Source: CAZWUK01 sp964636685 (GTDB lineage: Bacteria > Bacillota > Clostridia > Christensenellales > CAG-138). From it: a DNA stretch of 64,000 bases. This document shows positions 24,893 to 33,011 of the stretch, one piece after another; position 1 is the first letter of the stretch, and each line of letters begins with the position of its first letter. The notes under the pieces are model-generated. The model was not told the origin of the DNA. It searched no databases and was given only the letters and a program-made list of their open reading frames with translations. Location of the stretch: assembly GCA_964636685.1 (NCBI GenBank), contig CAZWUK010000001.1, positions 1 through 64,000 on the forward strand, read 5' to 3'. A program made the translations under genes and the position numbers.

Positions 24893-26036
24893 TGACCGCG
24901 GCGTCGGTCGGCTGCACCGCAATCCAGGTATTGCCCGGTTCAAGCGTTACAATGTCACCGATATCGCGGTACTGCTCGTCCAGATAATAGGTGGTGGGAG
25001 ATTCCACATCGGGGCGTTCCCAATAGCCGGTCAAATGCAGTCCATTGACAAAATAATCGCATTTTCCCGTTCCAAACAGCTCGACCGTGCGCCGCCCCTT
25101 CGGGTTTGCCTGCGCGGCTTCCGACATGCGTCCATACTCGCAGTACTGGATAATCAGATTCTGCACAGCGACCCGTTCCGTCTCGTACGTTGTGCTGTCC
25201 TCGCTCGGCGTACGGTTCATGAATTCCTCGCCGCTTTGCGAACGCAGCCAGAGATTCGACGCCGCATCATAAAAGTATTCTACATAGGTGCTGTTATCCG
25301 TTTCAAACGGCAGACCGATATGCGTCGCGGGTTGACCCTTTAAATAGGTAATACCGGGCATAAAATGGAACCGGTCAGCGTATTGCGACGCGACATGCTC
25401 TCCCCAGTTTGCTTCAACCATCTCCGGAAGATGCAGATATAGCGTATGCTCCGTAGCGCGGCCGTCCTCGCGAATTCGCTCAAAATACTTTCTTGCGGTC
25501 TTTGTGCCCGGCGTAATGACGATAGCGGCTGATTTTGTGGAATTCACCGCGTACTTGGAGCCCTTCAAATAAACATATCCGGCATGAACATACATGCAGT
25601 TCCATTCGTGCTGCATGTTCAGAAGATAGTATCTTGTGCTGCGAACCGGGCCGCAGTAAGCGGGATAAACGTCGTTATACAGGCATTGAAACCGTGTAAT
25701 ACTGCTCTCCACAGCAAATTCGTAGACGACGTCCGCCGTCGTCAGACCGGTCTGCGGGCGCGCCTTTTCCGAATTTTCGATAGACACGATCACGGGATGG
25801 TACGTCGTCTGCGCGGTGATCTCTCTACCCGAAGTGATCGAGCGCAAAACCGGCTCCGGCGTCGGCGTTGGCGTCGGTTCCGGCGTCGGCGTCGGCTTGG
25901 GCGTCGGCGTCGGCGCCTCTGTGATTTCCGGTATCGCCGGATCGGTCTGATCCGCCGCATTCTGCCGCTGTATGCCGCATGCTGTAACGCCAATCAAACA
26001 CAATACCGCAGCGGCGGCAAGCAAAAGTCTTTTCAT
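24882..26036 (-). CDS. YerB-type lipoprotein (DUF3048)
   Basis: A 384-residue lipoprotein: signal peptide with lipobox GVTAC (C20), a Pro/Thr/Glu repeat linker (TPTPKPTPTPEP-type, residues ~41-62), then the DUF3048 N-terminal domain (HPVIVSIENSEKARPQTGL, YGPVRSTR-like YCGPVRSTRYY) and C-terminal DUF3048_C domain. Bacillus YerB is the related protein; molecular function is not established, though spore or envelope roles have been suggested for relatives. It follows the cohesin-like gene by 56 bases and probably shares its transcript. It overlaps the convergent methyltransferase gene by 11 bases. Confidence 0.88.
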   Translation of the reverse strand: MKRLLLAAAAVLCLIGVTACGIQRQNAADQTDPAIPEITEAPTPTPKPTPTPEPTPTPTPEPVLRSITSGREITAQTTYHPVIVSIENSEKARPQTGLTTADVVYEFAVESSITRFQCLYNDVYPAYCGPVRSTRYYLLNMQHEWNCMYVHAGYVYLKGSKYAVNSTKSAAIVITPGTKTARKYFERIREDGRATEHTLYLHLPEMVEANWGEHVASQYADRFHFMPGITYLKGQPATHIGLPFETDNSTYVEYFYDAASNLWLRSQSGEEFMNRTPSEDSTTYETERVAVQNLIIQYCEYGRMSEAAQANPKGRRTVELFGTGKCDYFVNGLHLTGYWERPDVESPTTYYLDEQYRDIGDIVTLEPGNTWIAVQPTDAAVIIE

Positions 26037-26092
26037 TATCCTTGTTTACTCCGTTTCTCCGAAATTCGGATTCGTGATCTGTCGCCGTCTCG

Positions 26093-26890
26093 TTATTTCC
26101 GGTTCGCGCGATCCTGCGCGTCCTTCGAATTGGGCGGCTTTGGCAGCGACTCTTCTGTATCAAAAAGATCTTCCACAGCATCCGGCGGCGCCTTCCTGCG
26201 TTTTTTGGAAAGCGCGATCACGATCACAGCAAGCAGACCGGCTGCGGCAATCCCCGCTACAAGGTACAGCCCCGTTCCACCCGGGGACATCGTTGAGACA
26301 AGCGGCGTTTGTTCTTCCGGCTCCGGGGTCGCGGTTGCTTCCGGCGTGGCGGTTGGCTCCGGCGTGGGCGATTCCGGGATCCACGGCGTTGCCGCCGATT
26401 CCGGTATGGGCGCGTCGCCAACCTGCACGCCGCCATCCGCAATGGCGAGATAGACCTTGTACTGGGAAAGCTCTGCGTCCACCTTCGTGGCAAGCACATC
26501 GGACGCCGTCACAGCGCTTCCGTTTTCCCCCCGAATCTCAAACCGCAGCGTCAGTATGCTCCCGTTTTGTTCCAGCCCGTACGCACAGGCAAACGCGACC
26601 TGCACCAGCCCGTCCGCTTCGGTATTGGTCACAAGAATACCGCTGCTTTCCGTCAGCTCCGATGGGACTGCCTCCACAAGATGCAAGGCTTCAGAATCAT
26701 AATTTAATCGAAATTGGATCGAATCCAGCCGCAGCGCATTGGAAACGTTCACCGCCACCTCGACCGTATCCCCGACCGCACCGGCAACGGTATCCACGGC
26801 AAGCTGCACCTCATCCTCTGCCAGCGCGCGCTGCGCAAAGGCACACATTCCGAGACATGCTGCCACGATCCAAATAACGACCTTTTTCAT
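26093..26890 (-). CDS. Cohesin-like surface protein with C-terminal anchor
   Basis: A 265-residue exported protein. After a signal peptide (MKKVVIWIVAACLGM... ending ALAED) comes a ~135-residue domain with the cohesin/CBM-like pattern (GAVGDTVEVAVNVSNALRLDSIQFRLNYDSEAL, then ILTLRFEIRG). Then a Pro/Thr/Glu linker, a transmembrane helix near 215-235 and a basic tail. Cohesin-type domains bind dockerins in cellulosome bacteria, but single stand-alone copies occur widely without dockerins. The start at 26890 is fixed by a promoter at 26922-26950 that overlaps the only other in-frame ATG; AAGGGAAG is the ribosome site. It is upstream of the YerB-like gene. Confidence 0.8.
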   Translation of the reverse strand: MKKVVIWIVAACLGMCAFAQRALAEDEVQLAVDTVAGAVGDTVEVAVNVSNALRLDSIQFRLNYDSEALHLVEAVPSELTESSGILVTNTEADGLVQVAFACAYGLEQNGSILTLRFEIRGENGSAVTASDVLATKVDAELSQYKVYLAIADGGVQVGDAPIPESAATPWIPESPTPEPTATPEATATPEPEEQTPLVSTMSPGGTGLYLVAGIAAAGLLAVIVIALSKKRRKAPPDAVEDLFDTEESLPKPPNSKDAQDRANRK

Positions 26891-26921
26891 CTGTTTTCTT
26901 CCCTTCGGAAATGGTGTTTTC

Positions 26922-26950
26922 ATATTAACGCATCAAGACAGAGAAGTCAA
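26922..26950 (-). promoter_or_regulatory. Sigma-A promoter of the cohesin-yerB pair
   Basis: TTGACT, 17-base spacer, TAATAT on the minus strand; transcription would start about 25 bases before the start codon at 26890. Confidence 0.75.
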
Positions 26951-26983
26951 TTTTTCCTTTCCCCGACAAGTACGCAAGTCAAA

Positions 26984-27009
26984 CAGCCCGCGGACGCATC
27001 CACGGGCTG
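26984..27009 (-). terminator. Hairpin after the permease gene
   Basis: cagcccg(cgg) / (cc)cgggctg stem about 30 bases downstream of the permease stop, with a poor T tail on the minus strand. Confidence 0.5.
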
Positions 27010-27038
27010 AAAACGAGACCGGTCATTGTGTTTGACGA

Positions 27039-28418
27039 TTATGCTTTGATCGTATCCTTCGCGCTCTGTACCTCTTCAATTTTAAATTCATAGTCCTTGC
27101 CCGGCAGAACCGCATTGACGATAATGCCGACAAACGCCGCCATGAACAGACCGCTGAAGGTCAGCTTGCCGATCTGGATGGGATAGGCATTGAATCCAAG
27201 ACCGCACACAAGAATCAGCGCCGCCACGATGACGTTGCGCATATTCTTGAAGTCCACCTGATTCTCAACGATTGTGCGAACGCCGGTCGCGGAAATCATG
27301 CCGTACAGCACGATGGAAATACCCCCGATGATCGCCGCCGGGATCGTATTGATAAAGGCGTTGAAGATGTTCAGGAAGGACAGCACAATCGCCATGCAGG
27401 CCGCGATGAACATGACCTTGGGATCGTACACCTTGGTCAGCGCCACGACGCCGGTATTCTCCGAATACGTGGTGTTGGCGGGGCCGCCGAATAAGCCCGC
27501 AAGCGATGTGCCGATGCCGTCGCCAAGCAGCGTACGGGTCAAGCCGGGATCCGCAATAAAGTTTTTGCCGCAGGTTGCGCCGATTGCGCAGATATCGCCG
27601 ATATGCTCGACCATTGCCGCGATTGCCACCGCAGCGAACGTGATGAGCGCCGGCAGGCCGATCGCCGGATCAAAGGTCTGCTGTCCCAGGACAAAGCGCA
27701 GCGGCGAATATTTCATAAACGGCGGCACCGCGACAATCTGCTGTCCGGCGAGCGAACTGAGATCCACCCACGGCAGACCAAAGAGCGTCGGCTCGACGAG
27801 TCCGACCACGACGCCGATGAGATAGGCCCCGAATATGCCGCAAAGGATCGGCAGAATTTTGACCATGCCCTTGCCAAAGAGGTTGACGCAGATGATGATC
27901 GCAATGGCTGCAACGGCGAGAATCCAGTTGCTGCGGGCATTGTTAATCGCGCTCGAGGCAAGCGTCAGACCGATCAGGATGATGATGGGCCCCGTCACGA
28001 CCGGCGGAAACAGGCGCATGATCTTCTTGGCGCCGAAGATTGCGAACAGCACGGCAAGTATCACATACAGAATACCCGCGCACACGACGCCGAGCGTCGC
28101 GTAGGGGAGCATCTCCATGTTCGCTTCCGTCTGCGCCCCCGTGCTGCCAATCAGCTTCGGCGCGATTGCGGCAAACGCCGCAAGAAAAGCAAACGAGGAG
28201 CCAAGGAAAATGGGGACTTTCCGTTTTGTGATGAAGTAGAACCAGATGGTCGCAATGCCCGCGCAAAACAGCGTCACGGAAACGGACAGTCCCGTGATGA
28301 TCGGTACAAGCACCGTTGCGCCGAACATAGCGAATACATGCTGGAGTCCAAGAACAAGCATCTTTCCCGTGCCGAGTTCCTTGAAGCCATCATAGATGCC
28401 TTCGACTTTCTTTTCCAT
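27039..28418 (-). CDS. NCS2 uracil/xanthine permease
   Basis: A 459-residue nucleobase symporter of the NCS2 family with about 14 membrane segments. Diagnostic segments include LGLQHVFAMFGATVLVPIITGL at the N-terminus, the AAMVEHIGDICAIG motif (substrate and proton-coupling Glu region, UraA-type) and GGPANTTYSENTGVVALTKVYDP. Those motifs favour UraA/PyrP-like uracil transport, but NCS2 members also carry xanthine. AGGAGG precedes the ATG. It has its own promoter and a ~210-base leader and lies next to the molybdenum hydroxylase gene train, so xanthine or a related heterocycle is a reasonable alternative substrate. Confidence 0.9.
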   Translation of the reverse strand: MEKKVEGIYDGFKELGTGKMLVLGLQHVFAMFGATVLVPIITGLSVSVTLFCAGIATIWFYFITKRKVPIFLGSSFAFLAAFAAIAPKLIGSTGAQTEANMEMLPYATLGVVCAGILYVILAVLFAIFGAKKIMRLFPPVVTGPIIILIGLTLASSAINNARSNWILAVAAIAIIICVNLFGKGMVKILPILCGIFGAYLIGVVVGLVEPTLFGLPWVDLSSLAGQQIVAVPPFMKYSPLRFVLGQQTFDPAIGLPALITFAAVAIAAMVEHIGDICAIGATCGKNFIADPGLTRTLLGDGIGTSLAGLFGGPANTTYSENTGVVALTKVYDPKVMFIAACMAIVLSFLNIFNAFINTIPAAIIGGISIVLYGMISATGVRTIVENQVDFKNMRNVIVAALILVCGLGFNAYPIQIGKLTFSGLFMAAFVGIIVNAVLPGKDYEFKIEEVQSAKDTIKA

Positions 28419-28630
28419 GCAATTACCTCCTAAAAAATCTTTTGTTTCCTTTTTTATGGATGCACCGCAGGTTGTATTTTCGCCGCGCGCCGGTCACGTT
28501 TTTCCCGCGCGCCGAAAACAGTCCAGTCAAAGAACCGGATACAGATAAGCGTTTCTGGTATCCTCCTGCCGTCAATGTGCTCCTGTAAATCTGGAAACGA
28601 GTCCTTGTAGAGCTGATGTCAGCCCAAATC
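28419..28630 (-). promoter_or_regulatory. Structured 5' leader of the permease gene, class unknown
   Basis: From the predicted start near 28630 to the permease ATG there are ~210 untranslated bases. A long hairpin (ttttcg-gcgcgc.../...gcgcgc-cgaaaa with a bulge) lies around 28475-28515. I could not match the leader to the purine, PRPP, guanidine or PyrR-binding consensus by eye. Confidence 0.4.
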
Positions 28631-28636
28631 TTGCAC

Positions 28637-28665
28637 ATTATACAGCACAAAAATACGTTTGTCAT
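28637..28665 (-). promoter_or_regulatory. Sigma-A promoter of the NCS2 permease gene
   Basis: ATGACA, 17-base spacer, perfect TATAAT on the minus strand. Confidence 0.75.
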
Positions 28666-28696
28666 CCTATTCTTTTTTCAGCGCGCACCGTATTTT

Positions 28697-31033
28697 TTAC
28701 GGATAAATCTCCACTTTTCCCCGCATTGCCGCCAGCACATTCTCCGCTGTGATGGGCATTCTGGTAAATCGCACGCCGATCGCGTTTGCCACGGCGTTTG
28801 CAATGGCGGGCGCGCCCGGCACCATCAGCGGCTCGCCCACGCCGCGCGCGCCGTAGGGCCCCGTCGGTTCCGGATATTCCACATACCGTACGGTCAATTC
28901 CGGAATATCGTCCGCCGTCGGGATCTTATAATCCACAAAGCTCTTGTTTTGCACCTTGCCGTCGCAAAGCTTCAATTCCTCCAGAAGCACCGTTCCCATC
29001 GCCTGCACCATCGCGCCCTCGCTCTGCGCGCAAAACAGCGTGGGGTTCACGACCTTGCCCGCATCAAAGCACGATACCATTTTCAAAACGCGGATCTGGC
29101 CTGTTTCCACGTCCACTTCAACCTCCGCGCCGTTGACGCCCATCGTCCAAAAGGCCGCCGGATGGTGCGTCGCCAGCCCTGTTTTTTTATCGGTGTTGAT
29201 GTTGTTTTCGAGTGTGAACGTTCCAACGCCAATCGCCGGCCCGCCAACGCCCGACCCATCGGCAAAAGACAGTCCCAATGCAAAATCCGATAATGGCGCG
29301 CGGCGTTCCGGATAGACGCGGTGCACGACAAAGCCGTCCTTGAGCAGAAGCTCCCGCGTTGCAGCTCCCAGCTTGATCGACGCCAGTGCAAATATTTTAT
29401 CGCGCAGATCCTCGGCGGCAAGCTTTACCGCATTTCCCGCGCAATACGTTGTTCTTGACGCCACCGTTTGCCATTCATAGGGCGTATAGTCGGTATCCCC
29501 CGAACGGAACGCAATTTTCTCCGGCGATACGGACAAAACCTCCGCCGCAATCTGTGTCAGCACAGTCGCCGCACCCTGCCCGATCTCCTGTCCGCTGCTC
29601 ATCAAAAAGAACGTACCGTCCTCGTTCATACGAAGGATTGCCGCAGAGCCTGCGTTTGTCGGCATGGACGGCGATTTCCATCCGCCGGCGATCCCCATTG
29701 CGCGAATTTTGCCCGGCGCTGTTTGCCGCGGCGTCGAGTCGTAATTCATTTCTGCAACCACCTGCTCCAGGCACGCCTGATACCCCGCTACCTCCATCCT
29801 TTCTCCCATGCCGGTCAAGCCGCCGGGACGCAGACCGTTGATCCGACGGATTTCGACCTCCGAAAGCCCCATTTTCTTTGCCACCATGTCGATATTCTGT
29901 TCGATGGCAAAATGGATCTCGCACATGCCGAACCCACGGTAAGGCCCGCCGACGGGATGGTTGGTGTATACGCAATAGCTGTCCGTCCAGACATTTTCAA
30001 TGTCGTACGGCCCCGCAGACGCCCAGCCGCCCGCCTTGGCGATATTCACCCCATACTCGGTATACGCGCCGCCGTCCCACACAAAGCGGTTCTGTACGCC
30101 AAGAATCTTTCCGTCCTTGCGCATGGCGGTTTTGATGGTCGCGTGCATACCCTGCCGCACATAGGCGTTGACGAATTCGTCCCCACGGGAATAGATCAGC
30201 TTGACCGGACGTCCCGGGCAGTGCTTTGCAAGCGGGATCACGATCCCCTCGAGCGTCGTGCCGGCTTTGGAGCCAAACCCGCCGCCCACAGCCGGCGAAA
30301 TGACGCGGATCCGATGCAGCGGCAGATCAAACGCCACCGAAAGCGCCTGCCGCACGGCATACGGGGACTGGCAGCTCGCCCACACCGTAAGCTTCCCATC
30401 CGGATCGTATTTTGCCATGCAAGCATGGGGTTCGAGCGGCACATGCTGCACATGCGGTACATAAAACGAATGCTCAAACACCGCGTCCGCCGCGCGGAAG
30501 GCTTCGACCGCGTCCCCTTTTCGCAATACATAGTGATGTGAAATATTCGTACCCGGTTCCGGCAAAAAGATGGGCGCCACCTTATAGCTGCCAAGCGCCG
30601 GGTGAATCAGCGGCGCATCCGGCTTCATGCCATCGAGCGCATTGGTCACAGCCGGCAGCGGTTCGTAGCGCACATGGATGCGCTCGCAGGCTTCCTCCGC
30701 AATCTCCGGCGTCTCGGCGGCAACCGCCGCCACCGCCTCTCCCATATACTTTGCCGTATCTCCCGGCTTTGCCATGAAATACCGATCCTCCAGATACAGC
30801 CCCGCACGGTTTTTATATTCATCGCCGCAGATACAGCAGCGCACGCCGAGCATCTTTTTAGCTTCGGACAGATCCACCGACAGAATCCGCGCGTGTGCAT
30901 AGGGACTGCACAAAACGGCGGCATAGAGGGTTCTCGGCAATTGGACGTCGTCCACATATTGCGCGCTGCCCGTCACCTTGGCGGCGGCGTCGATGCGCGG
31001 AACCGACGTTCCAACATATTTCAGCTGTTCCAT
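28697..31033 (-). CDS. Xanthine dehydrogenase-family molybdenum-binding subunit
   Basis: A 778-residue molybdopterin-binding subunit of the xanthine oxidase family. It contains AVGGGFGSKAG (residues 248-258) at the molybdenum site, YRGFG (365-369) and GARGVGEP with the catalytic base E734. The residue directly after GGGFGSK is Ala257, whereas bovine xanthine dehydrogenase has a substrate-binding Glu at the equivalent place, so the substrate may not be xanthine itself. The usual aldehyde oxidase/xanthine dehydrogenase a/b hammerhead domain is at the N-terminus (VPRIDAAAKVTGSAQYVDDV). GGAGG lies seven bases before the ATG. It overlaps the [2Fe-2S] subunit gene by 13 bases and ends the 40.1-28.7 kb gene train. 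Confidence 0.92.
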   Translation of the reverse strand: MEQLKYVGTSVPRIDAAAKVTGSAQYVDDVQLPRTLYAAVLCSPYAHARILSVDLSEAKKMLGVRCCICGDEYKNRAGLYLEDRYFMAKPGDTAKYMGEAVAAVAAETPEIAEEACERIHVRYEPLPAVTNALDGMKPDAPLIHPALGSYKVAPIFLPEPGTNISHHYVLRKGDAVEAFRAADAVFEHSFYVPHVQHVPLEPHACMAKYDPDGKLTVWASCQSPYAVRQALSVAFDLPLHRIRVISPAVGGGFGSKAGTTLEGIVIPLAKHCPGRPVKLIYSRGDEFVNAYVRQGMHATIKTAMRKDGKILGVQNRFVWDGGAYTEYGVNIAKAGGWASAGPYDIENVWTDSYCVYTNHPVGGPYRGFGMCEIHFAIEQNIDMVAKKMGLSEVEIRRINGLRPGGLTGMGERMEVAGYQACLEQVVAEMNYDSTPRQTAPGKIRAMGIAGGWKSPSMPTNAGSAAILRMNEDGTFFLMSSGQEIGQGAATVLTQIAAEVLSVSPEKIAFRSGDTDYTPYEWQTVASRTTYCAGNAVKLAAEDLRDKIFALASIKLGAATRELLLKDGFVVHRVYPERRAPLSDFALGLSFADGSGVGGPAIGVGTFTLENNINTDKKTGLATHHPAAFWTMGVNGAEVEVDVETGQIRVLKMVSCFDAGKVVNPTLFCAQSEGAMVQAMGTVLLEELKLCDGKVQNKSFVDYKIPTADDIPELTVRYVEYPEPTGPYGARGVGEPLMVPGAPAIANAVANAIGVRFTRMPITAENVLAAMRGKVEIYP

Positions 31034-31512
31034 GCGTTGTCCTCCTTCAAGCGTTTTGCAGCGTCCTCAATTGCCTCAACAATCCGAATGTACCCCGTAC
31101 AACGGCAGAGATTGCCGGAAATCGCCTTCTTGATCTCGTCGCGCGAGGGATGCGGATTTTCCGACAGCAGCGCCGTTGCGGACATCAGAAAGCCCGGTGT
31201 GCAAAAGCCGCATTGCAGCGCCGCATGATCCACAAAAGCCTGCTGCACAGGCGACAGCTCCCCGTCTTTTGCCAAGCCCTCCACCGTCGCGACCGTCATT
31301 CCGTCTATTTCAGGCGCAAGCACCAGGCAGGCGTTGACCGGGCGGCCGTTTGCAATCACCGTACACGCGCCGCACTCGCCCGCAGCGCAGCCGGATTTGG
31401 TTCCGGTCAGATGCAGGTCGTTGCGCAGCACCTGCAGCATGGTCTGGTTAGCGCAGACCTCCAGCATCATCGGCTCTCCGTTGATTACGGCATGTACCGG
31501 ATATTTTTCCAT
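31021..31512 (-). CDS. [2Fe-2S] subunit of the molybdenum hydroxylase
   Basis: A 163-residue small subunit with two [2Fe-2S] clusters. The N-terminal plant-ferredoxin-type cluster uses C42, C47, C50 and C62; the C-terminal helical cluster uses C101, C104, C136 and C138 (QCGFCTPG and CRCTGY). It carries electrons from the molybdenum site to FAD. The start at 31512 has GGAGG seven bases upstream and overlaps the stop of the FAD subunit by one base; the end overlaps the molybdenum subunit, so the three subunits are translated together. Confidence 0.95.
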   Translation of the reverse strand: MEKYPVHAVINGEPMMLEVCANQTMLQVLRNDLHLTGTKSGCAAGECGACTVIANGRPVNACLVLAPEIDGMTVATVEGLAKDGELSPVQQAFVDHAALQCGFCTPGFLMSATALLSENPHPSRDEIKKAISGNLCRCTGYIRIVEAIEDAAKRLKEDNAWNS

Positions 31513-32354
31513 CAGATCACCTCCAGAAAAGCGGAAAGCCCGTTTCGCACGATCCGCACCGCCATATCCTGCCGGTACTGTTTGCTTGCCCGTATGTCGT
31601 CGATCGGCGCGATCTCCGTCAAGGCAAGCGCCGCCGCCTGCTCGATCATGACCCGGTCAAGCGTTCCCTCCCGTAGGAGCTGTTCCGTCTTTTTCAACCG
31701 AACGGGCGTCGGCGCAACCGCTCCCAAGGCAATGCGAAACACATCGCCGTCCTTTATGAGCGTGCCGCAAACGGTGGATAAATCGACCTCCCGCCGACGA
31801 GAGAGTTTATAGAAGGCGCCGGTTTGATTCGCATGATAAGGTATATGCACAGAAGTGACGATTTCATCCGGTCTGAGACTGGTGCGCCGGACAAAGGTAA
31901 TAAAGTCCTCGATGGGCACGGTGCGCTCTCCCGCCTCGCCAACAAGCGTCAGGAAAGCTTCGGCGGCATACAGCGGCGTGCCAAGGTCGCACAGCGGCGA
32001 AGCGTTGATGATATTTCCGGCGAGCGTGGCGCGGTTTCGCACCTGCTTGCTGCCAAGCAAGCCCGCCGCCTCCGAAAGAAAGGGATAGTACGCTTTGACA
32101 TAGGCATTCTCCGAAACCTCGGCAACCGTGGCGCAGGCCCCGATCGTCAAGCCCTGTTCCTCCGAGAACCGGATCCCGTGAAGCGCTTCGATGTGCTTAA
32201 TGTCAATGACATAGTCCGGCGAAAGCAGGCGCTCCCGCATCTGAATGACGACGTCCGTCCCGCCGTTGAGCACCACGGCACTGTTTCCGTAAGCGCACCG
32301 CAAAGCGACGGCTTCCGAAACGGTGTGCGGCGCAAGATAACAAAATTCCCGCAT
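31512..32354 (-). CDS. FAD-binding subunit of the molybdenum hydroxylase
   Basis: A 280-residue CO dehydrogenase/xanthine dehydrogenase FAD subunit. The FAD pyrophosphate motif is LNGGTDV near residue 30 and the second FAD motif is RNRATLAGNIINASP; a C-terminal CO_deh_flav_C domain follows (VCGTLIKDG...). The start at 32354 has GGAGG six bases upstream, but that site lies inside the 3' arm of a 7-base perfect hairpin (32361-32379), which should limit ribosome access. It follows the membrane protein gene by 37 bases. Confidence 0.93.
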   Translation of the reverse strand: MREFCYLAPHTVSEAVALRCAYGNSAVVLNGGTDVVIQMRERLLSPDYVIDIKHIEALHGIRFSEEQGLTIGACATVAEVSENAYVKAYYPFLSEAAGLLGSKQVRNRATLAGNIINASPLCDLGTPLYAAEAFLTLVGEAGERTVPIEDFITFVRRTSLRPDEIVTSVHIPYHANQTGAFYKLSRRREVDLSTVCGTLIKDGDVFRIALGAVAPTPVRLKKTEQLLREGTLDRVMIEQAAALALTEIAPIDDIRASKQYRQDMAVRIVRNGLSAFLEVI

Positions 32355-32360
32355 CACAAA

Positions 32361-32379
32361 CCTCCAGCACGGCTGGAGG
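32361..32379 (-). promoter_or_regulatory. Hairpin sequestering the FAD-subunit ribosome site
   Basis: CCTCCAG-n5-CTGGAGG on the minus strand. The 3' arm contains the GGAGG used by the FAD-subunit start codon at 32354. Confidence 0.65.
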
Positions 32380-32391
32380 GAACAGCGGCGT

Positions 32392-32946
32392 TCAGCCCTC
32401 CCAGCCGATCGAAATTCTTTTTTGGCACGATTCGGAAACGATGGCGGCAAGCGTAACATTGCGAAGATGCGCCTGCCGGTTGAAAAACAGCTGAAAGTTC
32501 TCCAGCTCCTTTTTTGTCACCGGCGTCTCCGGGTGCTCTGCAACGGCGAAGCAACACTTCGCCAGCGTCTCCACATTGGATAGAATCCGTTGATATTTCC
32601 CCGAAATCAGGTTGAATCCGCCGAGGTATTCCCGTGCCTGCCGATGCGCGTCAGCCATCCGCAAAAGCTGTTCCTTCGCCGCCGCAGAAACCCCTTGCTC
32701 CAGCGCTGCTCGGATGTCCTCCGGCTGCTCTGCAACCGGCGCCAGAGACAGGGTTCCGTTTTCCAGCGTGATAAAAGACAGCTTTTCCCGACTCCACGCA
32801 TGCGGAAGCACCGCATCGGAAAAAGCGCAAAATGCGTCGGCAAAAGCGTCGGTATGCCGCTGCACCCGTTTGATACGAACATTGGTAAGCAGAAGGATCA
32901 CCGCAGCAACCGCGGCAATGACCAGTGCAGAAATCAGTCCTTCCAT
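32392..32946 (-). CDS. Single-pass membrane protein of unknown function
   Basis: I do not recognise it. The 184-residue protein has an N-terminal transmembrane helix (residues 4-22) followed by a mostly helical soluble part with heptad-like spacing (~27-170), probably facing the cytoplasm given the basic residues after the helix (NVRIKRVQR). GGGGAAA precedes the start. Its place between the cyclase gene (65-base gap) and the molybdenum hydroxylase genes (37-base gap) makes it a candidate membrane tether or assembly partner for the module, which is inference only. Confidence 0.65.
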   Translation of the reverse strand: MEGLISALVIAAVAAVILLLTNVRIKRVQRHTDAFADAFCAFSDAVLPHAWSREKLSFITLENGTLSLAPVAEQPEDIRAALEQGVSAAAKEQLLRMADAHRQAREYLGGFNLISGKYQRILSNVETLAKCCFAVAEHPETPVTKKELENFQLFFNRQAHLRNVTLAAIVSESCQKRISIGWEG

Positions 32947-33011
32947 GGGCTTTCCCCTTATACGCAGGATTTCCGGGCGGCAGACATTTTACGTTGCCCG
33001 GATAAAACCTA

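Noticed and set aside
25855..25920. Short tandem repeats as possible CRISPR or VNTR
   Set aside because: They encode the Pro/Thr/Glu linker of the YerB lipoprotein; the units are 6-12 bases and no spacers are present.
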